A DNA stretch of 64,000 nucleotides from assembly GCA_026874595.1 (NCBI GenBank), contig CM049322.1:48463340-48527339 (forward strand), given 5' to 3'. How positions within the stretch are numbered: position 1 is the stretch's first letter; each line of letters opens with the position of its first letter. Position numbers and translations under genes: made by a program. Positions 39,031 to 49,161 of the stretch are shown in pieces. A model generated the notes under the pieces. It did no database searches and was not told the DNA's origin. It saw only the letters and a list, made by a program, of their open reading frames with translations. This DNA is from Sipunculus nudus (taxonomy: Eukaryota; Annelida; Sipuncula; Golfingiida; Sipunculidae).

Positions 39031-39432
39031 TAGGTGTTTATCACTGCTGCTTGAAGCCCACAGAGATGTTAGGTGGAATCAGTTCAAAAGTTCAACTTAC
39101 CTGTAAATATCATAAACTAGTATCATTGTAAATACAGTCTTACAACAGACCTGTTGAATAAAAATCCATATTCAAACTTTTAAAATAATTATTTTCGTTC
39201 TTTTGTTACAGATCCACGAGAATGGACGAGAGAAAACGTGTTCCACTGGTTGCAGTTTATGCAGACGACACATCAGCTCGAGAACATACCACGTGACCGG
39301 TTCATGATGAACGGAAAGGCGCTGTGTCTGATGAGCGCTGCCATGTTTTCCATGCGTGTTCCGTTAGGGGGCAAATTGTTGTACAAAGACTTTAGAATGA
39401 GATTAACCCGTGCCATGGCGGGATTATCGTGA
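24201..39432 (+). CDS. SAM/Pointed (PNT) domain protein lacking an ETS domain (Mae/EDL-like)
   Basis: Three exons, 24201-24424, 36343-36476 and 39212-39432, join in frame (phases 2 and 1) into 193 codons with stop. Residues 1-75: low-complexity Pro/Arg region with KKVRFD, an exact RVxF-type PP1 docking pattern, then basic RNKRKH. Residues 76-119: a charged segment with one TP site. Residues 120-192: a PNT domain, [15 protein letters not shown] ... [11 protein letters not shown] ... PLGGKLLY, closest by memory to the TEL/Yan group (MNGKALCLL). The protein ends about ten residues after the domain, and no ETS-domain peptide is visible downstream. In Drosophila, Mae/EDL has this architecture and binds Yan and Pointed through the PNT domain to tune MAPK output. 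Orthology is inference; a short isoform of a longer ETS gene is the main alternative. Confidence 0.8.
24809..24893. repeat. (GT)n/(GA)n tract ending in a 19-base G run
   Basis: GT repeats pass into GA repeats and then into G at 24861-24865 and 24869-24887, followed by more G. The minus-strand open frame here (PPPPPP, THTHTH) is a repeat translation. Confidence 0.8.
27095..27172 (-). repeat. tRNA-like fragment (degenerate)
   Basis: On the minus strand TAGGGCTTAACCTAGG resembles box A, and GGTTCGATTCCC (27111-27122) is a perfect box B. A seven-base acceptor-like pairing (AGGGCTT with AGGCCCT) exists, but five extra bases follow the T arm and the T stem pairs poorly, so it is not a standard tRNA. 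It is more likely the head of a SINE or a tRNA relic. Confidence 0.4.
29430..29865. other. CpG-rich intronic island, possible regulatory element
   Basis: GC content rises sharply within AT-rich intron 1. GATAAG-type motifs occur at 29719-29724 and 29755-29760 and a CCGGATGT ETS-like core at 29682-29689. Both strands are open for 80-105 codons, mostly from non-ATG starts, with no recognisable domain, so coding is doubtful. Confidence 0.35.
30976..30992. repeat. 17-base G run
   Basis: Uninterrupted G after GGGGGA. The 121-codon minus-strand frame that crosses it is proline-coded by the run and is rejected as a gene. Confidence 0.8.
32847..32946. repeat. Double TA microsatellite
   Basis: Two (TA)n blocks separated by ATTTATTTATATATACATG. 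A third block lies at 33628-33724. Confidence 0.85.
36343..36476 (+). CDS. PNT-only gene, coding exon 2
   Basis: Begins after TTTGTTTCAG and ends CCCGAAG before GTCAGT at 36477. The first base completes a serine codon from exon 1 and the last base starts the aspartate codon completed by exon 3. It encodes [36 protein letters not shown] and VPQPALPE, a charged linker with one minimal MAPK-type TP site. The consistent phasing on both sides is strong support for the exon. Confidence 0.75.
36488..36910. repeat. Pyrimidine-rich repeat with a 195-bp tandem duplication
   Basis: Beginning eleven bases after the exon 2 donor. ATTGTGAAC...TCTTACTATTTTT...TGTCTGTATGTATGTCTCTC starts at 36508 and again at 36703. 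The intervening run of 14 C is at 36676-36689. Frames of LSLS or RERE type are artefacts of it. Confidence 0.8.
37782..37850 (+). promoter_or_regulatory. Two tandem ~32-bp units, each with a CRE-like TGACGTC
   Basis: CTTAAACATGCCGCTCATG and CTTAAACTTGTCGCTCTTG each lead into TCATTGATGACGTC. Cores are TGACGTCT at 37807-37814 and the palindromic TGACGTCA at 37839-37846. The second, ATTGATGACGTCAATGG, resembles the promoter CRE context at 23181-23193. A CREB/ATF-responsive intronic element is inference. Confidence 0.45.
38094..38504 (+). other. 136-codon ATG open frame in intron 2, status unknown
   Basis: A continuous ATG frame (starts [10 protein letters not shown], ends PRIPSC) in CpG-rich DNA. 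No domain, signal peptide or membrane segment is recognisable, and the opposite strand is also partly open. It could be chance in GC-richer sequence or an alternative first exon; no donor in phase with exon 3 was identified with confidence. Confidence 0.25.
39212..39432 (+). CDS. PNT-only gene, coding exon 3: the SAM/Pointed domain
   Basis: Starts after TTTTGTTACAG and ends with TGA at 39430-39432. It holds essentially the whole PNT domain: [16 protein letters not shown] (helix 1-2 with the conserved W and WL), [19 protein letters not shown] (the hallmark core), then [11 protein letters not shown] and a final helix [14 protein letters not shown]. The conserved Asn-Gly-Lys-Ala-Leu-Cys core and Pro-Leu-Gly-Gly turn are intact. 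The stop follows immediately; no strong donor lies before it. Confidence 0.85.
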
Positions 39433-39790
39433 CGGAAATACATATTTAAATTATATGTTGCAACGTCAAACAGGTAGATTACAGATGTATAAATATGGAC
39501 ATTTGGGTTTGTCAGCCAGACTCGTTTTTTGTCCATCTTTGTCAACGAAGACTCTGTTGTGACTTTATAGCGTTAAGGAGAATAATTCTTTGGTACAAGT
39601 TCCGCTTTATGAACAAGTTGACTCCTCGCAGAATTAAGGCATCACCGTGAAAAGTTTACAAAGGATAAACTCGGCCCATTTCAAACTCATCACAGAATAC
39701 ATGAACCTGCCATAGGTGATAGAATAAGTTGTCGCACTTCATGTAGTCATTGAAGAGGCACAGATGAATAAACATCAGATCAATATCTCT
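39433..39790 (+). other. Probable 3' UTR of the PNT-only gene
   Basis: Non-coding sequence with an AATAAA signal at 39767-39772, about 335 bases after the stop. CA-rich repeat DNA starts just beyond it. Confidence 0.45.
39767..39772 (+). terminator. Candidate polyadenylation signal AATAAA
   Basis: First canonical hexamer downstream of the PNT stop codon on the plus strand that lies before repeat DNA. Cleavage site not determinable from sequence alone. Confidence 0.35.
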
Positions 39791-40190
39791 GACACAAAAA
39801 ACACACACCCACACAGGTAACAGAAAAAACAAAGACTCGCACAGACCCATACATAAACCCACACTAGAGCCCCACACACAATTAAAAAAAAACAGACGCG
39901 TACACCGAGACCCGAAAACAGAACCACACACACAAATCCACAGAAAAGAAAACACAAACCCACACACACAGAACCCTCCCCCCCCCCCCCCCCCCACACA
40001 CACACGTACATGAACCCGACCCATACCCAGACCAACACATGGACAGTAAACACGGAGATTCATAAATAGACCCGCATTCAAACGAACACAGCCCTAACAT
40101 TTACATCCAAGACACATATACCCATTTTTCCCAAACATTGATAACTCCCCCACCCACACACACACACACACGCGTACACATGAACTCGCA
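39785..40190. repeat. Degenerate CA/CACAGA-rich tract with an ~18-base C run
   Basis: ACACA-rich low-complexity DNA, C run near 39978-39995. The overlapping minus-strand frames of 72-141 codons rich in Cys, Val and Gly are read-through of this tract, not genes. Confidence 0.7.
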
Positions 40191-40582
40191 CATGTTCTCA
40201 CACGAGACCGACACACAGGTTTTATCCAAACACCGGTGATAGAATCGTTATGGGCGTGCGTGCTTCATGACTTTATTGGTTATGGTATGTGGTAGGCAGA
40301 GTTAAAGATCAAGGCCGTATCCATGATTATGTTGTCTGTGTGTGGCATTTCAGTATGTCGTTAGATAACCGCCAACCTCCACCAGACATTCCCTGATAGT
40401 TCCTCTTAGAAGTAGCACTTAAAATATGCATATGACTGGAGAATGTGGAACTTATACGGGGTCTGGTATGTATTGTAAATTAATATTTTAATTTATTCGT
40501 CATTAAATCCTCTAAGACTATTATTGCCGTTGTGGTTTTGTATAAATATTTGATTGAAAGATGACTGTGGAGAAGTTAATTC

Positions 40583-40772
40583 AGCGAGAGACAGACAGAG
40601 AGACAGACAGAGAGACAGACAGAGACAGACAGAGAGAAACAGAGAGAGAGAAGACAGAGAGAGAGAGAGAACCAGAGAGAGAGAAGACGGAGAGAGAGAG
40701 AGAAACAGAGAGAGAAGACAGAGAGAGAGAGAGAAACAGAGAGAGAGAAGACAGAGAGAGAGAGAGAGATGC
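40583..40772. repeat. (GA)n/(ACAGAGAG)n microsatellite
   Basis: Purine-rich tract of AGACAGAGAG and GAGAGAGAA units. Frames of RERE and SLSL composition on both strands are artefacts. Confidence 0.85.
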
Positions 40773-42369
40773 CATGACATCACGTCCTTCACCAAGACCA
40801 TATACTACTCTATATGCCTACTGTATTTCCTTTACAGATTTATGTTAATTGTATTGACGTTTTAGTAATATATTATTATTGGCCGTGCAGGTGAATGCAT
40901 TGTTCTAAGCGGGGCTGTTCAGATTTAGAAGCGAACATTAGCAGCAGGGATGGATTTAGGAGGGGATGCGCCCCATCTCTTTCCACCCAAAAACCTGGGG
41001 AATATAAGAATGTTAAAACACGCGAGGGTAATGCATAAAGTCTACTAGTATTCCCGGCACATTTGTTTACCTGTGTAGGGGTGCTGTGCTCCTCCACCCC
41101 CCCCCCCCCCCCCCCCCACCAGGTTCTGTATCCGCTCTGCCCCTACCACGAAGTGGTAATTTGTAAAGTTTGAATCCTGATATATAGCACTATTTAGCAC
41201 AGGAATCGGCGTTTTGAATCTTTTTGCGGATTTATGGTCCTAATTTTCATACAGTGTTCCAATTCACCTGCCCGCCACTTTTTCACAACGTAGTGTTTTC
41301 ACATTGTGGGTAAAATTGTATTTATTCGCGGAATACAAAGGGAAGCAAACCCTATGTCAAAGAAAACAGAAGAACTAGAAAGTTGTCAGACACCACAATA
41401 CAACTCCGCCAGGTTCCTGATCCTACTGTCATCGGTGGGCGTCACACAAGCACAGTTAATATATATGAACGCTAATCCACACTATGTTAGTTAATGCGAG
41501 TCTGCTCCTATAGTGTTATCCCGACCGTCGCGTAATTTCATTATTAATCCATTCTTAATGCTCACAGGCAAACCACTCGAATACAAACCAACCAACGTCG
41601 ATAGAAACTTAATATCCCTAAACGGAGATATCATTAAGAAACGCAAAGTGAAAATGATGTATTGATGTATTAAAACGGAAGACGACGGACAGAAATCAGC
41701 TGTCAACACTCAGCGGGACATAAGAGACCTCTTGTGAAAGAAAATGAACTAACCACGGTACATATGTCAGGTTTCATCGATACATCATTTCTTTTCTTTG
41801 TTTATAATACAAATTGCTCATATAGTTGCTATGACGTGGCTTCTTATAATATAATTGTATGTCCTAGGTGTCTCATTTTCTGTTCTCTTGTACAAAATTC
41901 GACAACTTTGATTGATGCGCATGACAACTCCAGCACTGCTAATGGTAACATCCCGTTCACACCATACTAAGGCCGACAAACCCCAGCCATCCTTGTAGTT
42001 TTTGCCGTTGCCACCAGATGTCAGTATAGTACACGTCAAATTGGACGTCTGACTTTCTAGAACGCTTTGATAGGTAAATTAACTGGTGGAGTGAACAAAT
42101 GGTTAATTGGTCAGCAGGTAAGCACCACTAATGACAACGTCACCCGATACGGCTCCCTCGCCATCGACAAAAGTTCCAAAAAGATAGTTTCCAGGTACTT
42201 GGCCTCCTAATATTGTAAGGGAATATAGAAGAGAAGTCCTTATATGTATTTGTAGATACCACACCAAGCCAAGACCAAAGGTATCCAAGGTGCCTTCCTA
42301 GGTTAGCTCAAGAACACCCAACACTGCGACAAGTTGAGAAGCGGGACGAGCCAACAGAGCAGCAGCAAC
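40773..42369. other. No gene seen
   Basis: Contains a 21-base C run at 41097-41117 within a segment (about 40940-41150) whose ends, CAGGGATGGATTTAGG and the reverse complement of TCCGCTCTGCCCCTA, recall hAT-type MITE termini, but no target duplication is evident. Confidence 0.4.
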
Positions 42370-42643
42370 CACGCCCACTCCGTGATGAACGCCTGAACAC
42401 CCCAACAATCCACGCCCACTCCGTGATTAGAGCCTGAACACCCCAACCACCCACGCCCACTCCGTGATGAACGCCTGGACACCCAAACCATCCACGCCCA
42501 CTCCGTGATTAGAGCCTGAACACCCCAACCATCGACGCCCACTCCGTGATGAGAGCCTGAACACCCCAACCATCGACGCCCACTCCGTGATGAGAGCCTG
42601 AACACCCCAACCACCCACGCCCACTCCGTGATGAACGCCTGAC
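42370..42643. repeat. 41-bp minisatellite, nearly seven copies
   Basis: CACGCCCACTCCGTGATGAA-type units begin exactly 41 bases apart at 42370, 42411, 42452, 42493, 42534, 42575 and 42616, the last partial. Two alternating variants (GATGAACGCC and GATTAGAGCC/GATGAGAGCC) are present. Since 41 is not divisible by three, the array can stay open in a frame only by cycling; the 103-codon minus-strand frame is not a gene. Confidence 0.92.
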
Positions 42644-43424
42644 ACTAAGCGGTATTATTTCATATCTGCAGCCTCCCTGGTGTTACGGCTGGGTATGAGA
42701 AACACGTAACATATATTCATTTTTTTTTCTATTCTGTAACCTTAAATACAGAGAACAGACTTTTCAGGTAATCGAAACCATTATCACACTAAAGCTCCTC
42801 GAATTTAACCATAAGGATGTAATTTCGGGTCGGCAGAGAGGTTTCACCAGAACCTGGATAGATATCAGGTTAATACTTTCTAGGTTTAATGGCTAGAATT
42901 CGTGCTGTGATACCGGTCTGGTAAGATGGCGCCACCAGTCTTCCGAGTAAAGCAGAGCAGTTCAAGATCTTTATTCATGCAAAATGGAAATCCTTCCAAG
43001 CAGTATTGAGATGTATATGTTTTGTCTAAAGTTTTACTAAATATGGGTCGAATGAAGGCCACTGGTGAAGGTCAAAATTTAAATATGCTTCATCCGCTGA
43101 CTCTATGTACATGGACTATTTCAAAGAAACACGTCTATCAGTTTGATTAATACGGCTGTGTTTGTTAGCGGGCATGAAAAAAATGGCGTAAAACATTCTG
43201 TGAGAAATTTAACTAAAACCTGTGGTGACCACCAGTGGTGAATTTTTTTTTAAGAGGAATCCATCCGTCTAGTCTTGAGAAATCTAACGTTTGTATGACT
43301 TTAACCTCACATGGAAATATACAAGGTCGAGGCCTCTCCCATCTTACAGACCAAGGAAATCGGCCTACGACTGGTTCCCATGTCTTTTCATATGGACAGC
43401 GTGAACCGAACCGCTATTTTTTTA
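42644..43424. other. No gene seen
   Basis: No exon, RNA or repeat boundary recognised. Confidence 0.5.
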
Positions 43425-43640
43425 GCCGTCTGTGGTGTAGTGCTTTGCGTGTTGGACTGTTATCCTGGCGACTCGGGTTCGATTCACAGTCGCTGCTGAT
43501 GTCCCCAGGCCGGTGATTCTGATACTGTTGCCAGCAGTAAGACCAAGACTATACGCTTGGGGGATTAAATTGACACACGCCGTGGGTTGGGTTGGAAACG
43601 AACATTACCCACACAACAATAAAGCAATTCATAACCTTTT
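43425..43640 (+). repeat. tRNA-derived SINE
   Basis: A tRNA-like head with box A region TGGTGTAGTGCTTTGCG (43433-43449) and box B GGTTCGATTC (43476-43485), about 35 bases apart, is followed by an unrelated body and an A/T-rich tail ending in TTTTTTTATTATATT. This is the normal layout of an RNA polymerase III SINE. The 93-codon frame over it is incidental. Confidence 0.7.
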
Positions 43641-44310
43641 TTTATTATATTGTCAAATCGTGTTAAAATTACATTCAATGGTCAAGGAAATATAACTGCG
43701 CAATTAACGGGGGACTTGTAGGTGGAGCCACCGGTCTTACAAGGCAACGCGATTCGAGAATTTCAGTACAATTCATAACCCTTTGTGAAGAAAGCTATAT
43801 GTACTTTCTTTTTAATTACACTCCTATTATAACCCAATTCAAGATGCACTTAAAATAAGGTCATAACCCGATTTAAAATTGTTCTCCACGTCTCTCATCC
43901 TGTTCTCTACGAATATATATAACACATACGAATTACAACAGTCAAGAAAAGATAGAACTGACTTTTGATTCTATTTATAGGCCTATAAATGTGTAAACTC
44001 ATAGCTCCACGGGTAATCGAGAAAACACAAGAAACTACAACTAGAGTTAATCGATCATGCAAATGTCGAGATGCACGTGTTCGGACAATCTCAGAACTGA
44101 AATCACATAGAACAAAAGAATCATTGGAATTAATGACCAAAATACAGGGGTCTGCAAAAACCTATTTAAAATTAAACTAGAACTAACTAGGTATTGGTTA
44201 ATGCAGGGGCGTCTTGTGTTCGTCCGAAACGTTCGGATCTATTTTTAACAAGACATTTCTTGGCACCTCAGGTGCCAGAGTATCCCCAGACATAGTACGG
44301 CCCCCCTTAA
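43641..44310. other. No gene seen
   Basis: A short ACAATTCATAACCC phrase at about 43768 resembles the SINE tail. Otherwise unremarkable. Confidence 0.45.
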
Positions 44311-44319
44311 AGAATAGGC

Positions 44320-44995
44320 TCCTGTGGCCTTGACCTTTGACATTGTGACCCCAAAATTGATATTGATCATCCACTTTTATATATAAATCAATAGAGGTCT
44401 AGATTTATTGATGGGCCGTATATAAGTCAGGTTTGAAATCCATATATTAATCCAAGCTTGAATTATCATCTCGGGAACTAATTTTTGGACAGATGGCTCC
44501 TGTGACCTTCACCTTTGACCTTGTGACCTCACAATTGACAGGCGTCTTCCTCTATTGGCAGGGGAACTGTATGTGCAAGATGAAATGTCTGAGATGAAAT
44601 GTTTGGCTGAAAATGCATCCACAATCTTTTTAAAGATGTGTCCTGTGACCTTGACCTTTGACCTCATGACCCCAAAATCAATTCGGGTCTTGCTTTTCCA
44701 ATGGGACATATACAATTCAAGTTTGAAATCCATACATCAATAAAAGCAGGAATTATCATCCAGAAACTAATTTTTAGACAGATGGCTCCTGTGACCTTCA
44801 ACTTTGACCTTGTGACCTCAAAATTGATAGGGGTCTTCCACTCTTGGCAGGTGAACTATATGTGCAAGATGAAAGATCTGAGATGAATAGTTTGGCTGAA
44901 AATGCATCCACAATCTTTTTAAAGATGTGTCCTGTGACCTTTGACCTCATGACCCCAAAATCAATTCGGGTCTTGCTTTTCCAATGGGTCATATG
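44320..44995 (+). repeat. Tandem array of TGACCTTTGACC repeats, two alternating unit types
   Basis: Units begin near 44331, 44508, 44648, 44796 and 44938, each with CCTGTGACCTTNACCTTTGA followed by CCTYRTGACCYCAAAAT. Two unit types alternate: one with GTGCAAGATGAAA and TTTGGCTGAAAATGCATCC, the other with TTTTCCAATGGGACATAT and GGAATTATCATCC. The higher-order period is about 290 bases. Each unit holds DR1-like paired half-sites plus a third GTGACC. Same family as 1-430 and 59300-59470. Confidence 0.8.
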
Positions 44996-45004
44996 TAGTA
45001 GTAG

Positions 45005-46015
45005 TAGTACGATATGGCTCTATGCTAGAAGCCTTTGACCCTTTATGTTTTATGTTTTACATATTTCTGAATAACTTAGATCTAGTATCCGGGGATCCTT
45101 CAGGTTTTAGTGTCTTTCCTCTTTCTAATTTTGACTTAAGTTGGAAGTACACATATGGTTTTGGAAAACCTTATCCAGTCTGTTTTTAAAAGCATTTAAT
45201 GAGTCAGCATTTACGGTTTCCCCGGGAAGATTATTCAAAACTTATTATTCTATTAGTAAAAAAGTGCTGTAAACCGCGAGTTTTTGTGTGCTTTTTAGTA
45301 AGGCTCCAAACAGGGTTTCCATATTCCATTATAGGCCTCACTAGGGTTTTGTAAAGGGGTATCATAATATCTTTACATTTATTTGTGATGGTAATCATTA
45401 TTAGTCCAGAAATTTTGTTACATTTTTTAACCACCTCAATGATATGTTGTTCAAATGAGAGCTCATCATCTACCCCCCCCCCCCCCAAAGTCCTTTTCAA
45501 CATGTGTACTATTTAATTGCCTTACATCTCCCCTTCTTTTATACTATATTTATGTCTGGGATTATTCTTCCCCAAATGCATAATACTGCATTTTTTACTA
45601 TTAAATTGTAGATGCCAAACATCAGTCCATTTTACTAACTGGTCGATACAATTTTGTAAACTGATTTTAGATTCTCTATTAGCATTAACAGCAGAGTAAG
45701 CTTTAGTGTCATCAGCAAAGATTTTGATCTTACAATCTATTTGTTTTGGCATATCATTTATAAAATAAATAAATAAAATGGGACCCAGTACACTTCCTTG
45801 AACTCAACTGGTTACTTGAGTTCCCTCAGACCTTGCCTCATTTACTGTTACAAACTGAGACCTATTATTCAGGAAATCCCTTATCCATGATAGGAAATTA
45901 CCTCTTATCCCATATCCTTCTTACTTTTTTAATAATCTTAAGTGAGGTACAGTGTCGAACGCTTTCCTCAAATCTAAATATACAGCATCCACTGTATGAT
46001 TGTATCATCCATATT
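45005..46015 (-). mobile_element. Truncated non-LTR retrotransposon (CR1/Jockey-like LINE) fragment
   Basis: On the minus strand the reverse transcriptase can be read in order despite stops: KAFDTVPHLRLL (near 45950), GYGIRGNFLSWIRDFLNNRS, TQVTS then QGSVLGPILFIYFIND, KIKIFADDTKAYSAVN with the FADD catalytic motif (near 45720), VWHLQFNSKKC, and LSFEQHIIEVVKKCNKISG with YKTLVRPIMEYGNPVW. Downstream comes the C-terminal phrase NADSLNAFKNRLDK near 45205. A 14-base run at 45473-45486 interrupts the frame. The 3' end abuts a (GTA)n tail near 44997-45010, and the 5' half of the element is missing. Dead copy. Confidence 0.85.
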
Positions 46016-47769
46016 TTTTTAGTTATCCCGCTCACAAGGTTTTTTTGCGGCTGCGGCGGGACCGTCGTGAAACCATTGTATCCCGACTTTTACCAGGTAT
46101 ACAATAACAAAAGGGGAATTTCGCCTATTCTGACATTCAAGAAGTATACCATTCTGGTCAGTTTGGGAAACACACTAACAGACAGACAAATTGTTATAAA
46201 AATTTATTCATAAAAATTGTATAGATTATAATTGAAGAATCAATTAATTTATGGTAAATCATAAACAAAACTGATATGACAAAACCACACGGATATGTAC
46301 AGTATGGGTACAAAAATAGATTTATCTTACAAGATATGTACAATATTAAATGATGCCATAAGCTTAATGACGCCAAAAATAGACAGATGACGTCACAAAA
46401 AAAAAACAATGACGCCATCACTAGGATTACAAGAAGATAAAAGCAACCAACTTATCACCCGAGCGACGATAACGACACCTGGCCGTAAGGGGCGCAATAT
46501 CAATAAAATCCATTCTAAATAGTGCATGACGACACCATAGCTACTAAAAAAATTAATGTCATGTCAAAATTAAACATTATCACACAAGAAATAGCCTTTA
46601 CAATCGGGTCAACTACAATTCCTCTAATATGTTGCCACCTTCACCTAAATCCAAATCCACATGGATAAACAAAGTTGGAAATTTAGATCCCCTAAATGTC
46701 CGGAGCGGGGGATGAAAAATAGAGCTATGAATAAAATCACGTGACTTAAATCAGGTGGGACTACCAATCAGAACGCGTTATGGTCCACGTGACGACAATG
46801 GTCATCTTTCATATTCTTTGCCTAAAATCATATCTTATAATTGAATATAATACCCCATCACGCATACATTAAATATAAGATAAAAGTAGAATACACCCAG
46901 TAGAGAAATTAACAACAGTATAATATCCTAAGAATGAACACTTACTCATAAATATATTCTACTAATATCCATCAGTCTGGCCTGAGAGAATATCTATACA
47001 GGTCAGGCATAAAATGATATATTGAACGACATTTGACTACAAGTCCCGTAAGGCACAGAATCTGGACACACAGGCTAAAAGTAGAAAAAATTCATAAAGT
47101 GGTTCCATCCTAATCTAAAACAGATGATTAACCAATCAAATCCTTACACAGATCAACTGAAATTAATTAACTAATATGTACAGAGTTTTTCTACTATATT
47201 CAAGAGAAAACATGTTCAAATGTTCCAACATTTCTATTTAGTGACTATTCATTTGAGTTCTTCTTCATTACATTGTACTACTAATGCAGAAAAAAAGACT
47301 AAGAAAAAAAATGTAATATACAGTGTCGATGCAACATATTCCCTCCATGTATATGTATGTAAAAACAGTTGTCTGCTTGCATAAATGTTTGGTCCAGATT
47401 TAAGAGACAGTTGACACAAAGTCTGTATGTGGAAAACGTATACAGTCATCTGATTGACATGAGGCACTACAACCAGAGCCACCTGGTGATCAATACCAAT
47501 ACTAATATATCTCTACTGAAAAAAAAAAGAATTATTCAGTGATGTATGCCATCTCTGGGATTTCATAAGTTCCATACAGACTATAGTGGTATATACAGAA
47601 ATATGCATACATGTATGGAGAAACATTTTCAAAAGACTGGCAAAAAATCTATTCATGGCGGAGCAGTATCATGTATGCTGTGGTCACTGTATTATGTATA
47701 TTGTGGATGTACTCATATGAAGTGCTACTCTATAGCTCTCTATCAATCTATATCTCTCTCTCTCTAAAA

Positions 47770-47985
47770 ACACATTAATATATTTATATATATATATATA
47801 TAGTATATAGTATATATATATATAGTATATATTCATATATATATATACATATATTATATATATACATATATATATTTATATATATATGTATATATATATA
47901 TGTATATATATAATATATGTATATATATATGAATATATATTGTATATATACATATATCATATACATACATGTATAATATATATTC
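47770..47985. repeat. Compound TA microsatellite
   Basis: TATATA interrupted by GTATA, CATA and TTCATA. The YIYIY open frames on both strands are artefacts. Confidence 0.85.
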
Positions 47986-48754
47986 ACATAAAACACACAC
48001 ATAAACATACAGAGCAGGGCTTATTAAACATATTTACCTCAGTTTGGATGACATGGTTGGATTGTTGAATTCATCTGGTTTACAAACATTTACGTTTTTT
48101 TTTCATGGTGTTAACATCAGCATCAGCTGGAATTTTTAAATGATCCTATATTTAACATTCAACTAAACTAAAGCCATTTTTTCTGTCCAAACAACCAATC
48201 GGAATCCACCAAACCATTCACTCCATAGGATCATGTTTTTGTTTATTCTCATGAATATTAATAAAACCCCATGACCTCAAACAATATTCTCAGTCACATG
48301 ACTATATTATACAGGCACCTGGTGGGCGGTTATCACATTATGATTAAGTGGAATTTACACAGCAACATGGCTATGCAAACAGTAAATGGTTTCATAATTA
48401 AGAGTTTTCTGTGGCTGATAAAAGGCTCTGTGTAACTTTCTGTGCTAAACAAAACATCTACACACAGCAATGACTCATTGTAGGCTTCTCACAAATTTTC
48501 AATTTCATTTTCAAGATTTACCACAGACCAAAAATATGTTTCAATATTATTTTGCATGACCTCTTTTCATGGCCAAATTCAACAATCTATTACTCCGACC
48601 TTGTCTTTTATGGCCTTCACCAAGTTGGTTTACATTGATTGACATTCATTTGTGTGTGTTTGATTGATAACAACATAAATCACACAATCATTAACAAAAT
48701 CTCATAAAATTTTCAGGGAATTTCAGGAAAGGACCAATTAGATTTTCGTGTGGA

Positions 48755-48925
48755 AAGTCAGGAAAGTCATCAAGGAATATTCACAAATGTAGAGTCACTC
48801 ATGCATGAATAAACCTGGGAATGTGGGCCAAAAAAATGAATGCACACATGGTTTTGGGGTCATCCCACAATAGGGACACCCCTACATGGTGGAGCCTTTT
48901 ATTCCTTAGAATGCAGTTTTCTAGT
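48755..48925 (+). repeat. ~170-bp direct repeat, copy 1
   Basis: Contains AAGGAATATTCACAAATGTA then GAGTCACTCATGCATGAAT, AACCTGGGAA, TGAATGCA, ATGGTT, GTCATCC and AGGGACNCC in order. The same order occurs at 50105-50290. Confidence 0.75.
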
Positions 48926-49082
48926 TATTATGATGAGTCATGTACGATTTGAGTATATAAAAAAGACCAAATTTAAAACTTTGTTTATAGGTTACATCAG
49001 TCTTTGCAGGTCTTTGTCTGTCACGGCAAGCCATCAGAGTCAAGGTCTTTCCATAAAACAATTTCATACACTTTAAGACCTA

Positions 49083-49161
49083 TTTTTACAGGATTTCCAC
49101 ATACTTATAAATCCTAGCTAGAACAGCTAGGATTTAGAAGTATGTGGGAATCCTGCAAAAA
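49083..49161. repeat. 79-nt hairpin: 37-bp arms, 5-nt loop
   Basis: Left arm 49083-49119 and right arm 49125-49161 pair with about three mismatches around the loop AGAAC. The centre reads AATCCTAGCT and AGCTAGGATT. The size suits a small hairpin RNA precursor or a tiny foldback element; no TSD was obvious. Confidence 0.8.

Larger units (their letters stand above)
36477..39211 (+). other. Intron 2 of the PNT-only gene
   Basis: 2.7 kb, GT at 36477 and AG at 39210-39211. It includes the pyrimidine-rich duplication, a CpG-rich part at 37700-38520 with two CRE-containing repeat units, and CT/TA microsatellites at 38901-39027. Confidence 0.7.

Noticed and set aside
39656-40100. Cys/Val/Gly-rich minus-strand frames up to 141 codons
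   Set aside because: CA-rich low-complexity DNA; three overlapping frames open at once, the mark of a repeat.
40554-40865. 103- and 95-codon frames rich in Arg/Glu
   Set aside because: Read through (GA)n repeats on both strands.
40940-41150. hAT-like MITE around the 21-base C run
   Set aside because: Termini only loosely similar and no 8-bp duplication found.
42303-42645. Repetitive 103-codon minus-strand protein frame
   Set aside because: 41-bp minisatellite read in cycling frames, no start context or domain.
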